Source: Armatimonadota bacterium
GTDB lineage: Bacteria; Armatimonadota; Zipacnadia; JAUWAU01
NCBI GenBank assembly: GCA_030601885.1
Contig: JAUWAU010000010.1
Location: 124,001-188,000 of the forward strand
Direction of reading: 5' to 3'
DNA: 64,000 bases
The notes beneath the pieces were generated by a model. The model did no database searches. It was not told the origin of the DNA and saw only the letters and a list, made by a program, of their open reading frames with translations. The position numbers and the translations under genes are program-made. This document shows, piece by piece, positions 44,183-51,935 of the stretch (the first letter of the stretch is position 1; the number at the start of each line of letters is the position of its first letter).

Positions 44183-44235
44183 GCCGACCCCCCGTCCAGA
44201 GGGGGCCGTTGGCCCCCTCTGGACGGGGGGTCGGC
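44183..44235. repeat. 25-bp perfect hairpin
   Basis: Arms at 44183-44207 and 44211-44235 are perfectly complementary over 25 bp around a 3-nt GTT loop. The left arm starts GCCGACCCCCCGTCC and continues AGAGGGGGCC. Six A follow on the + strand; on the - strand the 3' side is AGGGCTTTCTTCTTC, so it could terminate leftward transcription from the PIN/ATPase operon. Perfect long arms also fit a mobile palindrome. Confidence 0.85.
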
Positions 44236-44254
44236 AAAAAATGGAGGAATAGGG

Positions 44255-44282
44255 TTGACATTCGCTGCGACTCGGGTATACT
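44255..44282 (+). promoter_or_regulatory. Consensus sigma-70 promoter upstream of a short terminated transcript
   Basis: TTGACA (44255-44260), a 16-nt spacer and TATACT (44277-44282) form a strong promoter on the + strand. Initiation is expected near 44289, about 65 nt before a rho-independent terminator. Confidence 0.82.
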
Positions 44283-44288
44283 TCGACA

Positions 44289-44356
44289 AAGCAAACCAGC
44301 TCACGCGCTGGCGTGAGTCAGAGGCTACCTTTTCGAGGTGGCCTCTGCTGTTTTTT
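44289..44356 (+). ncRNA. Candidate short RNA or transcription attenuator leader
   Basis: Between the predicted start point and the U-run lie two stable hairpins: CTCACGC-GCTG-GCGTGAG (44300-44317) and the terminator stem at 44319-44347. No ribosome site or convincing reading frame occurs within these 68 nt, so the product would be a small two-hairpin RNA, or a leader whose terminator controls the NYN gene immediately downstream. No RNA family is recognised. Confidence 0.5.
44319..44356 (+). terminator. Rho-independent terminator with six U
   Basis: CAGAGGC-TACC (44319-44329) pairs with GGTG-GCCTCTG (44337-44347) to form an 11-bp stem with one G-T pair and a 7-nt loop, followed by CTGTTTTTT to 44356. 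This is the clearest intrinsic terminator in the window and lies upstream of, not after, a coding frame. Confidence 0.8.
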
Positions 44357-44371
44357 GCGGAGGGTCAATGG

Positions 44372-44449
44372 GTGCGGTGCTGGGTCTACGTTGATGGGTT
44401 CAACTTCTACCACGGCGCCGCCAAGCGCACGGGCCACCGGGAGTCATGA
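44372..44449 (+). pseudogene. Truncated NYN-domain (PIN-like) gene, first 25 codons
   Basis: A GTG at 44372, with GGAGGG 8 nt upstream, opens a 25-residue frame whose start (VRCWVYVDGFNFYHGAAKRT) matches the first strand of NYN/LabA-type nuclease domains (typically VYVDGFNLYYGALKGT), including the catalytic Asp. A TGA at 44447-44449 ends it; full NYN proteins have about 150-250 residues. The promoter, terminator-like leader and ribosome site are intact while the body is missing, 52 bp before direct repeat B. I read it as a gene cut off by a deletion or insertion. Confidence 0.7.
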
Positions 44450-44501
44450 GGCACAACCTCGATTACTCTGGGGGCATGTTGGATAGCATCAGGCATTGGC
44501 A

Positions 44502-44535
44502 ATAATTTAGTACGGTGTGCCCGGAATTCCTGGGA
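44502..44535 (+). repeat. Direct repeat B bounding the accessory segment
   Basis: The segment starting ATAATTTAGTACGG and including CCCGGAATTC is the partner of 42711-42744. It lies 39 bp beyond the stop of the PIN gene, between that gene and the NYN fragment. Confidence 0.65.
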
Positions 44536-44574
44536 TTCGTGAGAAGAACGGGTATTATGGCCCCAGAATACAGC

Positions 44575-45093
44575 CTACAGCCCTAGATCCCCTCTGCAAT
44601 GGCATATAGCCCCGACCCTGATCCCCAGTTGCTTCTTCAGGTACTGACAGAGCCGCCCTCGCCTCTCGCGCTTTGCCTTGCGCCTCGCGCTCGCCCCCTG
44701 TGCCTTCGCCTTTGGATCAAAGAAGTCACAGTCCTCGGCAAGTAGGTACTTCATGAGGGTCACATTCGCGCACTTGATGTACTCGACATCCCAGCTATTG
44801 CGCGGGAGCCCGAAGTGCGCGTGGAGCCTGCGCCTTGCGCCCCGGTCGATGCACCCACGGACCACCTTCAGACGCCCATTCTTCATCTCCTCCGCAATCC
44901 ACGTCAGGATCAGCTGGTCACTACCGCCGGCGCTCCATTCCTGCTCCATCTTCTGCCCGTCATCCGTCACCATGCCGAACGAGTGGGCCAACTCGGTGAT
45001 CAGCTCGTACAGACGACCCTCGCCCCTTGCGAGCTGGGGCGAAAACCGGAGGATCACAGATGCGTCCACCACCACACCGTCCACGGGCTTCAC
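44575..45093 (-). CDS. PIN-domain-like nuclease coupled to an ATPase
   Basis: 172 residues starting at a GTG that overlaps the ATPase stop (GTGA at 45093-45090), with GGAGG 6 nt before it inside the ATPase gene. The N terminus VDGVVVDASVILRF carries the first PIN Asp at residue 10; further acidic positions occur in ELITELAHSFGMVTDDGQ and near AEDCDFFDPKAKA, where PIN proteins place metal-binding Asp residues. The C terminus is strongly basic (ARRKAKRERRGRLCQYLKKQ), suiting nucleic acid binding. It is larger than VapC toxins (about 130 residues) and has no VapB partner. The coupling suggests it is the effector of the ATPase. Confidence 0.62.
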   Translation of the reverse strand: MKPVDGVVVDASVILRFSPQLARGEGRLYELITELAHSFGMVTDDGQKMEQEWSAGGSDQLILTWIAEEMKNGRLKVVRGCIDRGARRRLHAHFGLPRNSWDVEYIKCANVTLMKYLLAEDCDFFDPKAKAQGASARRKAKRERRGRLCQYLKKQLGIRVGAICHCRGDLGL

Positions 45094-46475
45094 TCCTCCC
45101 CTCCGCGCTTGAGCGCCATGCGCGCAAGCCTTCTTGCCTCGTCGAGGCGCTCAGGGAAGAACCCCTGCGGCCACTCGTCCAAGAATCCTCCCGTCTCGTC
45201 CGTCCTTATCTCCTTCACTACCTTGTGTCCATCTGCCCCGGGGTAGACGTAGTACAGCGCGACCTCCTCCGGGCGGAGCGGCACCTCAGGATCCGCCAAG
45301 TAGCTTTGGAGGCGAACTACCAGGTGTTCACTATGCGTCTCAATGACACAGCAGCAGCCCTCGGCGACCAGATCCAGGAAGAACGCGGCAAGCTCTGCCT
45401 GGGCCCGGGGGTGAAGATGGAGCTCGGGCTGCTCGACGATGAACATGCTCCCGCGCCGGGCCGCTGCGCTGAAGCCGCCCACCAGCACGGGAAACACTTG
45501 GCTGCATCCGTACCCGGCGTCGGCGATGTTCTGTTCCTCCTGTGTGACCGGATGCGCGACCCGGACCTCGAAGTGCCGGTCAGTCAGGGGGTGTACCGTC
45601 ATCTCCTTGGCCACCCCCGCCTGGTGCATCCACTTGGACACGCGGTCCCGAATTGAAGGACGATGGTCCCGCCGGCGGCTCGCGCCGCTCACGAGCACCT
45701 CCACCGCCCTCTCGCCTGTCGGCCCGACTGACCCGGGGGTCTCCCCGCTGAAAAGATAGGTACGGGCGGGAGGTGCTCGGAACGGCCCTAGGAACTCGAT
45801 CGCCTCAAGCGAGCGCGCCAGATGCATCGAGGCCATACTCACCAAGTGCACGGCCTCCTCATCCAGCCGGTGGTCGCGCCGCAACGCGAGCAGCCGGTGC
45901 GGGTAAAGAGGCACGAAATGGTCCAGGCGCAGCCGCGGCCTTCCGCGATCCCCGCCCTGCACCCCAAAGCGCTGGCCCCCGAGGGACTCCAGCATCACGC
46001 TCTCGGTGTCGTCAGAGTACCTCGCGTGCAGCAGCTGTCTTCCCTCTCGCGTCCTCAGAGTCAACTCCTCTACGACGACGTGGCGCCGCTGCGTTCGGTA
46101 CTTGAACTTGATCAGGAAGCGCACACTCCGCGGCCACTCCGTGCCGGCCTGGCCCTCCAAGTCAAAGAGGCTGGGCCCCGCCCGTCGCCTGGGCGACCGC
46201 TCAGGCACTTCGATCTCGATGTCGAATGCCACCCGTCGGCCCGCGTGGTTTTTGTAGACAACATCCCGGTAGGTCCCGAAGTCCTGCAGAGGGCCCTGCA
46301 GCAGCAGCGCGATGTCGGGATCCCGGCTGCGCATACTTTGCGACAGAAGCGTGAGCGCACTAATCAGCGCCGACTTGCCAGAGTTGTTGGGGCCCACCAG
46401 AATGGTCAGCGGCCGAATGCGCAGTCGCTGGCTCTGGAATGCCCTGAAGTTCTCAACTGTGATCTCTTGGATCAA
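45090..46475 (-). CDS. OLD-like AAA/ABC ATPase with C-terminal DUF3696
   Basis: 461 residues from a TTG at 46475, chosen because GGGGAGG lies 8 nt upstream and the protein then begins (M)IQEITVENFRAFQS like its relatives; an ATG at 46544 would add 23 residues. Walker A is GPNNSGKS (28-35), Walker B is FIVEQPELHLHPRAQ (about 345) and the H-loop is ETHSEHL (about 378). The C terminus (DETGGFLDEWPQGFFPERLD) is the DUF3696 signature. Such ATPases are SMC/OLD-like sensors that often drive a partner nuclease in phage defence. The gene is followed by the overlapping PIN gene, and the 25-bp hairpin may end the transcript. Confidence 0.85.
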   Translation of the reverse strand: MIQEITVENFRAFQSQRLRIRPLTILVGPNNSGKSALISALTLLSQSMRSRDPDIALLLQGPLQDFGTYRDVVYKNHAGRRVAFDIEIEVPERSPRRRAGPSLFDLEGQAGTEWPRSVRFLIKFKYRTQRRHVVVEELTLRTREGRQLLHARYSDDTESVMLESLGGQRFGVQGGDRGRPRLRLDHFVPLYPHRLLALRRDHRLDEEAVHLVSMASMHLARSLEAIEFLGPFRAPPARTYLFSGETPGSVGPTGERAVEVLVSGASRRRDHRPSIRDRVSKWMHQAGVAKEMTVHPLTDRHFEVRVAHPVTQEEQNIADAGYGCSQVFPVLVGGFSAAARRGSMFIVEQPELHLHPRAQAELAAFFLDLVAEGCCCVIETHSEHLVVRLQSYLADPEVPLRPEEVALYYVYPGADGHKVVKEIRTDETGGFLDEWPQGFFPERLDEARRLARMALKRGGEE

Positions 46476-46577
46476 CGGAATGGCCTCCCCTGAACCGAAG
46501 GACCTGAGGGACCCACACTCATCACCCGTGGTCCTTCTCGCCATTTCCTCTCACCATGGCGCAACCCTGCATTCTCC

Positions 46578-46841
46578 CTAAGCCACCTGTGCCTGGCTGA
46601 CCATGGCTTGCGTGATGCCGTGCCGGGTTGCGAGGAGGGCGATGTAGTCGGCCTCGTAGTCCAGGACGGTCCCGCGGGGCCCGCGTCTCGTCTTGAGCTC
46701 CAACGCCCTGGCAAGGGCACTCACCCGCTGGCTGGCTCGTGCGATGTCTGCTGCTGTCTGGGCTGCGAGGGGTGTACGGCGGCCGAGCCATAGGTGCTCT
46801 GAGGACCGTCGGTCCTTGCTCGGCCACAGCAAGAACGGCAT
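46578..46841 (-). CDS. Small hypothetical protein
   Basis: 87 residues from an ATG with GAGG 4 nt upstream. The family is not recognised. The C-terminal half (LDYEADYIALLATRHGITQA) reads like a helix-turn-helix segment of the kind found in small regulators and recombinase fragments. It precedes the ATPase gene on the same strand with a 102-bp gap, so it could be a regulator of the ATPase/PIN operon or a mobile-element remnant. Coding status is uncertain because the stretch 46545-47361 is otherwise poor in genes. Confidence 0.35.
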   Translation of the reverse strand: MPFLLWPSKDRRSSEHLWLGRRTPLAAQTAADIARASQRVSALARALELKTRRGPRGTVLDYEADYIALLATRHGITQAMVSQAQVA

Positions 46842-46921
46842 GCCACCTCAGCCAGGCGGGGCACGGAGATCCCGTACGGGATGCCGCTTCAGACAGGCAC
46901 CCCGCCCGAGTGCGCCTGTAC

Positions 46922-47218
46922 ATGCCCGACTATGTCGCATCCATCACGCCACCCGGCGACCCGTGGCGCGACGCGCGCTACTACTGGTCGCTCCGGGAGA
47001 GTGGCCTCAACGGCCAGCAGCCCATGATCCAGCGGGGCAATACGGACTTTATCGTTGCTCTGGCGGGGGGTATGCTCGACACATCCAAGGGCAGCGGGCC
47101 CGAGATCGCGCTGGCCTACAAGCACTTCGCCCGCGATCGAATCGCGGGCGAGTCAGGCGTGGGGATCACCGTGGGCGAGGACCGGGTCGCACCGCCCCAC
47201 CCGTATTTCGCGCCGTGA
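46922..47218 (+). CDS. Unrecognised short ORF, possible C-terminal fragment
   Basis: 98 residues from an ATG at 46922 to 47218. Amino-acid composition is protein-like and unlike an antisense shadow (ITPPGDPWRDARYYWSLRES, NTDFIVALAGGMLDTS, VGEDRVAPPHPYFAP). No ribosome site precedes the ATG, and the frame stays open upstream with less natural sequence, so this is more likely the surviving 3' end of a longer gene. I do not recognise the family. The 140 bp that follow, up to 47361, hold no convincing gene. Confidence 0.35.
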   Translation: MPDYVASITPPGDPWRDARYYWSLRESGLNGQQPMIQRGNTDFIVALAGGMLDTSKGSGPEIALAYKHFARDRIAGESGVGITVGEDRVAPPHPYFAP

Positions 47219-47361
47219 GGCGCCCGCGTATCCGGGCGGAATGGGGGCATCTGCACACGCTGGATCATGCGGCCTTGCGAGGCTCACTCTTGGAGTGCAT
47301 CGACGGGGACTTGCGATCGGTGAGAGCGTGTTCGCCATCGTGCGCTGGGGTCGTGTTTCCT

Positions 47362-50079
47362 CTAGTCCGGATCTGCCGAGCGGAGCGACTTCTCCAGCTC
47401 TGCCACGGGCGCCGCCGCGGACAGATACGCCAGCGTATCGCCGAGCGGCTGCCCGGACCGTAGTCTACTCCCGAACAGGTCGGCCAACTTGGCGCCAGGC
47501 ACATCGGGAAGCACATACTCGGCATGCCCCGGTGCACTGGAGAGCACCGCCACAGACCGGGTATCCGTGGTGCCCTCGAACAGGTACGCGAACACGCCAT
47601 CTGTGATCGTGAGGGTCTTGACGAACCGCGTGTCCTCGAGGTGCCACGCCAGGATGGCATGCGCGGCGCCGCTGGGGTGCAGATACCCCTCCGAGCTGAC
47701 GATCACCCGCCAACTCGACGGCGCGTCGAGCGAGCTTTGGGCGTGCATGGAGTAGAGGAACACCTTCGACACTCCCTGCGCCAGCAGGCTCACGACGTAC
47801 CGGCACAGCCGGTCCGCCGTGTCCCAGGGATCCTCGGGATTCTCGAACGGCAGCGTGTGGTTGTAGAATCCCGGCCCGATGACGTCCCGGCCGGCCGATC
47901 CCTCCGTCATCCAGACCGGCTTCGGCAGCCCCCCGAACCGCTCTTCAATGGCCCCGGTGGCGGTCTGGAACCCGCGCTCGACCACGTCCCCGGGATACCC
48001 CGGCCTCCCCCCGATGTACTGGTGGTAACAGACCGCGTCGCAGTTGTCGATTCCCCCGGCCGCGACAATGGCCTCGGTCCATTCGCTTCCGCCGAAGCTC
48101 CTCGAGCTGCCTCCACCCGTCGTTGAGTTGACGCCGAGCACGGTGATATCCGGATCGACCGACTTCGCCGTCTCGAACGCCGTCTGCATGAGCCGCACGA
48201 AGTCACCGGGCGCATCCTCGCTGGTGACGTATCCGTCCCGGTCCGATTTCGACTCATCGTACCCCGCCCCCCACCACGCGTGGATCCAGGGCTCATTCCA
48301 GACATCGTAGGCGTCGATCACCCCGCGATACCGCTGCGCCACTGTGCGCACGTAGTTGGCGTAGTCCTCCAGTCGCTTCGGCTGGTAGTACCGGTCGAAG
48401 TAGCTGCTGTGCCGCTTGCCCGGGTGGTAGCTCGCCCACTCGGGTGCGGTGCCGAGCTCGCCGAGGACCTTGATGTGGTCGCGTCGGTATCGGTGGATCT
48501 CTTTGTCGCGGAAGGCCCACTTGCCCGGCTCGGGCTCCAGGTGATACCACCCGAGGTACTGAAGGCCGGCGTCGTGCAGCCGCGTCCAGTTGGCCCCGAC
48601 GGCCTTGACCATGAGGTTGTGCCGCGTGGTGGAATTCGTGTGCACTCCGAAGGGAGAATCGGGCGCGTCCTTGCCCCAGTAGCGCGGTCGCGGGAGGCGA
48701 TTGACGACCAACTCGTTGTACGTGCTGATGCGGTTGCCCTCCGCATCCTCAACCCACGCCTCGACCCGAAACGGTCCGAAGTCCGTCTCCGGGAACGCGT
48801 CGTATTCGATCCGGCCCCCCCTCGTATCCTCGCCCAGACGAATCGCGGGCAAGGCCTTCTCCTCACCGTACACGTTCACGACTTTGCCGCGCAGAACCCC
48901 TCCGGCGCACTCGCCCGTCACGTGGTAGAGGACCTCGGCCGCCTCATCTTCGAACTGCACCCGCGCCACCGAGGCATCCGAGGGCGGACACGCCAGAGCC
49001 ACTTCGCACGGCTGCTGGGACGCGTACGGCCCCGGTTGCTCCCCGGGCTCTACCTGCAGGGCGTCGATCCAGAAGGTCTCGCCGGCCTCGATTCGCAGGG
49101 AATACGCCCGGGCCATAAGCGTCGGCTGGAACGTCAGGTGGATGCGCCGCCACTCCGCGGGCGCCTCGCCCAGCCCAAAGGACTGTTGGGCGATCTGCCT
49201 GCCGTCGCGCTGCACGACGAGCTTCATCTCGCCCGAGCCTCTGACGTACAGGCTCGCGGTGTGCGGGCGGAAGCCGAGGGGGACCCCGAATGGGGCACTC
49301 CGGAGCACGGTCGGCTCATTCGTCCTTATCCGAAGCCCTGGCGCGCCACTGGGCCCGACGTGCTCGGGATCCGGCTCGATCTGCACGTCGTCGCCGTCCG
49401 AGTTGTCGCGCCCAAGAGCCCACCCGCTCTGCAGACCGAGCGGAAAGCGCGAGACGCGGATCAGGTTTCGGATTCCCGCTTCGCCGAACTTCCGCTCCAG
49501 CTCCTCAATGTAGTCCGCCCGCGCGAGTCGCGTGAGGCGCAGCCTTGCCAGATCGAGCTGTCCCGCCACGCCCACGTTGATCCAGAAGCCCACGTCCTGC
49601 TGGAGCTCGGTCAGCCTGAACTCGTATTCGTAATCGCGCCACGAGGCCGCCAGGCGCTGCCTCTGCTCCCAATGGAACGTGTACGGACGCCCGGAGTCGC
49701 GGACGCCGATCTGAACCGACGTGCCGGACATGCTCCGCGCCGTCATGCTGAGCCGGTAGAAGGTCTCCTCCGTTACGCGCGGCAGAGCGTGCGCGAGCTG
49801 GCAGCGCCCGGTCTCGAGCTTCGTCACCTGGAGCCGCAGGAAGCTCCGGCCCTCCTCCTCGAGGCGCTCCCAGTGGGCATACACGTCCGGGGCCCAATCG
49901 GAGTTGTCCCGCCACTCCCCGGCCATCACCCCCGTGACCCGTTCGTTCGCGCGGCCGCTGCGATCCACGATCGGTTGATCGGCCGCGCCGAACTCAGTGT
50001 CGATCAGCGCCTCCGGGGCCGCGAGCGCTCCGGCAGTGACACAGAGCAGAACCAGACAGACAGCGGCATGATCATACAT
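47362..50079 (-). CDS. Secreted clan GH-A glycoside hydrolase (GH39/GH5-like) with N-terminal CBMs
   Basis: 905 residues from an ATG with GGGGAGG 7 nt upstream and a signal peptide (MYDHAAVCLVLLCVTAGALA). Two beta-sandwich modules fill about 25-190 and 200-365, an Ig-like domain 370-470, and a TIM barrel 475-800. The barrel has the acid/base Glu in YDVWNEPWIHAWW (about 595) and the nucleophile Glu in KPVWMTEGSAGRD (about 724), the pairing expected of clan GH-A. The C-terminal 100 residues are a small beta domain. It is likely an endo- or exo-acting enzyme on xylosidic, galactosidic or related bonds. It is the second gene after the sulfatase at 50104-51567 (24-bp gap). Confidence 0.85.
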   Translation of the reverse strand: MYDHAAVCLVLLCVTAGALAAPEALIDTEFGAADQPIVDRSGRANERVTGVMAGEWRDNSDWAPDVYAHWERLEEEGRSFLRLQVTKLETGRCQLAHALPRVTEETFYRLSMTARSMSGTSVQIGVRDSGRPYTFHWEQRQRLAASWRDYEYEFRLTELQQDVGFWINVGVAGQLDLARLRLTRLARADYIEELERKFGEAGIRNLIRVSRFPLGLQSGWALGRDNSDGDDVQIEPDPEHVGPSGAPGLRIRTNEPTVLRSAPFGVPLGFRPHTASLYVRGSGEMKLVVQRDGRQIAQQSFGLGEAPAEWRRIHLTFQPTLMARAYSLRIEAGETFWIDALQVEPGEQPGPYASQQPCEVALACPPSDASVARVQFEDEAAEVLYHVTGECAGGVLRGKVVNVYGEEKALPAIRLGEDTRGGRIEYDAFPETDFGPFRVEAWVEDAEGNRISTYNELVVNRLPRPRYWGKDAPDSPFGVHTNSTTRHNLMVKAVGANWTRLHDAGLQYLGWYHLEPEPGKWAFRDKEIHRYRRDHIKVLGELGTAPEWASYHPGKRHSSYFDRYYQPKRLEDYANYVRTVAQRYRGVIDAYDVWNEPWIHAWWGAGYDESKSDRDGYVTSEDAPGDFVRLMQTAFETAKSVDPDITVLGVNSTTGGGSSRSFGGSEWTEAIVAAGGIDNCDAVCYHQYIGGRPGYPGDVVERGFQTATGAIEERFGGLPKPVWMTEGSAGRDVIGPGFYNHTLPFENPEDPWDTADRLCRYVVSLLAQGVSKVFLYSMHAQSSLDAPSSWRVIVSSEGYLHPSGAAHAILAWHLEDTRFVKTLTITDGVFAYLFEGTTDTRSVAVLSSAPGHAEYVLPDVPGAKLADLFGSRLRSGQPLGDTLAYLSAAAPVAELEKSLRSADPD

Positions 50080-50103
50080 GTGCCAGCCTCCCCGAATCTC
50101 CCA

Positions 50104-51567
50104 CTAAGCTCCCTCGACCTCGCTCATCGTATCGTCCCCATACTTCCGCCGCAGCCTCTCCAACGCAGCCTTCAGCCTCTTCACCAGCGCCGCATTCGCC
50201 GGATCATCGTAGATGTTGTTCAGTTCATGCGGATCTCGCTCCAGATCGTACAACTCCCAGGCATCGATGTCGTGGTAGAAGTGCATCAGCTTGTGCCGCT
50301 TGGTCCGCAATCCGTAGTGACGCTTAACCGAGTGGCTCCCGGGGTACTCGTAGTAGTGGTAGTACATCGACTTCCGCCACTTCCTGGGCGTCTTCCGTCG
50401 CAGCAGCGGCCGTATCGATTCCCCCTGCATGTCCTTCGGCTTCTCGACCCCGGCAAGCTCCAGGAACGTCGGCGCGAAGTCGAGGTTGAGCACGATGTCG
50501 TCGTTGATCGAACCCGGCTTGATCAGCCGCGGATGCCGCATCAGAAGGGGCATCCGGAGCGACTCCTCGTACATGAATCGCTTGTCGAACCACCCGTGGT
50601 CACCCAGATAGAAGCCCTGGTCGGAGGTGTAGATGACGAGCGTGTTGTCGCTGAGCCCGGCCTCGTCAAGGTAGTTCAGCAGTCGCCCAACGTTGTCGTC
50701 GATCGAGGCGACGCAGCGCAGATAGTCCTTGATGTATCGCTGGTACTTCCACTCCTTCAGCGCCTGTTCGGACAGGCCCGCCGGCGGCTCGACGCCCTTG
50801 AGGTCCCGCGTCGTCAGATCGTGCAGGATGCTCATCTTCTGCTCGTGCGCCGCCGCACTTCGAGTGTTGTAGTCATCGTTGAACGTCACTGGCTCGGGGA
50901 TCTTCACGTCCTCATACATGGTGGCGTGTTTCGGACCCGGCTCCCAGCGGCGGTGTGGCGCCTTATGATGGCACATGAGCATGAACGGCTTGCTCGCATC
51001 GCGCCTCGTCCGCAGCCACTCCAGCGTGAAGTCCGTGATGATGTCGGTGACATAGCCCTCGTGCTTCGCCCGCTCGCCCATCTCGATGAACTGCGGATTG
51101 TGGTAGGCCCCCTGCCCCGGCAGCACATGCCAGTAGTCGAAGCCCGTGGGATCCGACTTCAGATGCCACTTGCCGATCATGGCGGTCTGGTAACCCGTCT
51201 CTTGAAGCAGCTTGGGAAAGGTCTGTTGGCTGCCGTCGAATCTCAGCCGGTTGTCGCGCACGCCGTTGAGATGGCTGTATTTGCCGGTGAGAATGACCGC
51301 CCGACTCGGAGCGCAGATGGAATTAGTGCAAAAACAATTGTCAAACCGCATTCCCTCCCCCGCAATTCGGTCTAGGTTCGGCGTCTTGTTGATTCTGCTC
51401 CCATAGCAGGTCATCGCGTGAGAGGCGTGATCGTCCGCCATGATGAAGATGATGTTCGGCCTCTCGCCAGTGCCCTGAGCCGCCAGGGACCAGCGGGTCA
51501 GCGCTGCGGCGACCGGGCCGAGCCCAGCGGCCCTCAAGAAGACGCGGCGATCTATCGGTTTGTGCAT
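50104..51567 (-). CDS. Tat-exported sulfatase (Cys85-type)
   Basis: 487 residues from the ATG at 51567, behind a GGGGGAAG ribosome site; the frame is open a further 68 codons upstream but without a start context. A Tat signal ([20 protein letters not shown]) precedes [20 protein letters not shown]. The formylglycine motif C-A-P-S-R begins at Cys85 and continues [17 protein letters not shown] and [19 protein letters not shown] give the other active-site positions. The C-terminal [20 protein letters not shown] is typical of the large iduronate-2-sulfatase-like bacterial group. Upstream of and probably cotranscribed with the GH-A hydrolase. No maturase is nearby. Confidence 0.93.
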   Translation of the reverse strand: MHKPIDRRVFLRAAGLGPVAAALTRWSLAAQGTGERPNIIFIMADDHASHAMTCYGSRINKTPNLDRIAGEGMRFDNCFCTNSICAPSRAVILTGKYSHLNGVRDNRLRFDGSQQTFPKLLQETGYQTAMIGKWHLKSDPTGFDYWHVLPGQGAYHNPQFIEMGERAKHEGYVTDIITDFTLEWLRTRRDASKPFMLMCHHKAPHRRWEPGPKHATMYEDVKIPEPVTFNDDYNTRSAAAHEQKMSILHDLTTRDLKGVEPPAGLSEQALKEWKYQRYIKDYLRCVASIDDNVGRLLNYLDEAGLSDNTLVIYTSDQGFYLGDHGWFDKRFMYEESLRMPLLMRHPRLIKPGSINDDIVLNLDFAPTFLELAGVEKPKDMQGESIRPLLRRKTPRKWRKSMYYHYYEYPGSHSVKRHYGLRTKRHKLMHFYHDIDAWELYDLERDPHELNNIYDDPANAALVKRLKAALERLRRKYGDDTMSEVEGA

Positions 51568-51694
51568 GCTTCTTCCCCCTTCGGCAAGCCATGCGCCACC
51601 AAACTCGTGGCTCGCGCCTTTGTACATTCGTCCATCATCCGCCAAAGCCTTCGTGCTGCGCACGCAGCCGGGCACGCACCCGCCCTCCGCCTGA

Positions 51695-51930
51695 GAAGGG
51701 CTTCGCGGCGACCTCAGAGAATGTAGGAGCACCGGACGCTTCCTCAACCACGCTCCGCACGGCCGCGGCATGCTCGAACTGGCGCGGGGAAAGACGGGCC
51801 AGTGGCGCGAACGTCCGGTGAAGCACCTATCCGAGAGAGCAGAGCCCTACGTCATCAATGGCGATCTGGGCCTTCGTCCGAAGCGCATGTTGTACAGCCC
51901 GCATTACCCGCGCACTGCCGAAGGGGAGTG
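51695..51930 (+). other. Possible 3' remnant of an unknown gene
   Basis: An open + strand frame after a TGA at 51692-51694 ends with a TGA at 51928-51930, 5 bp before the Gfo/Idh start. It contains an ATG at 51770 and reads in a protein-like way ([39 protein letters not shown]). No family is recognised and an opposite-strand frame covers part of it. I see no other gene in 51568-51935. Confidence 0.3.
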
Positions 51931-51935
51931 ACCCA

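Noticed and set aside
44183-44235. 25-bp hairpin as an ordinary + strand terminator
   Set aside because: It is followed by A, not U, on the + strand, and the upstream + strand has no gene; only a - strand role or an element is plausible.
48280-51375. 1,031-codon + strand ORF opposite the GH-A hydrolase and sulfatase
   Set aside because: It crosses two genes whose active-site motifs are clear on the other strand, and it has no signal peptide or domain.
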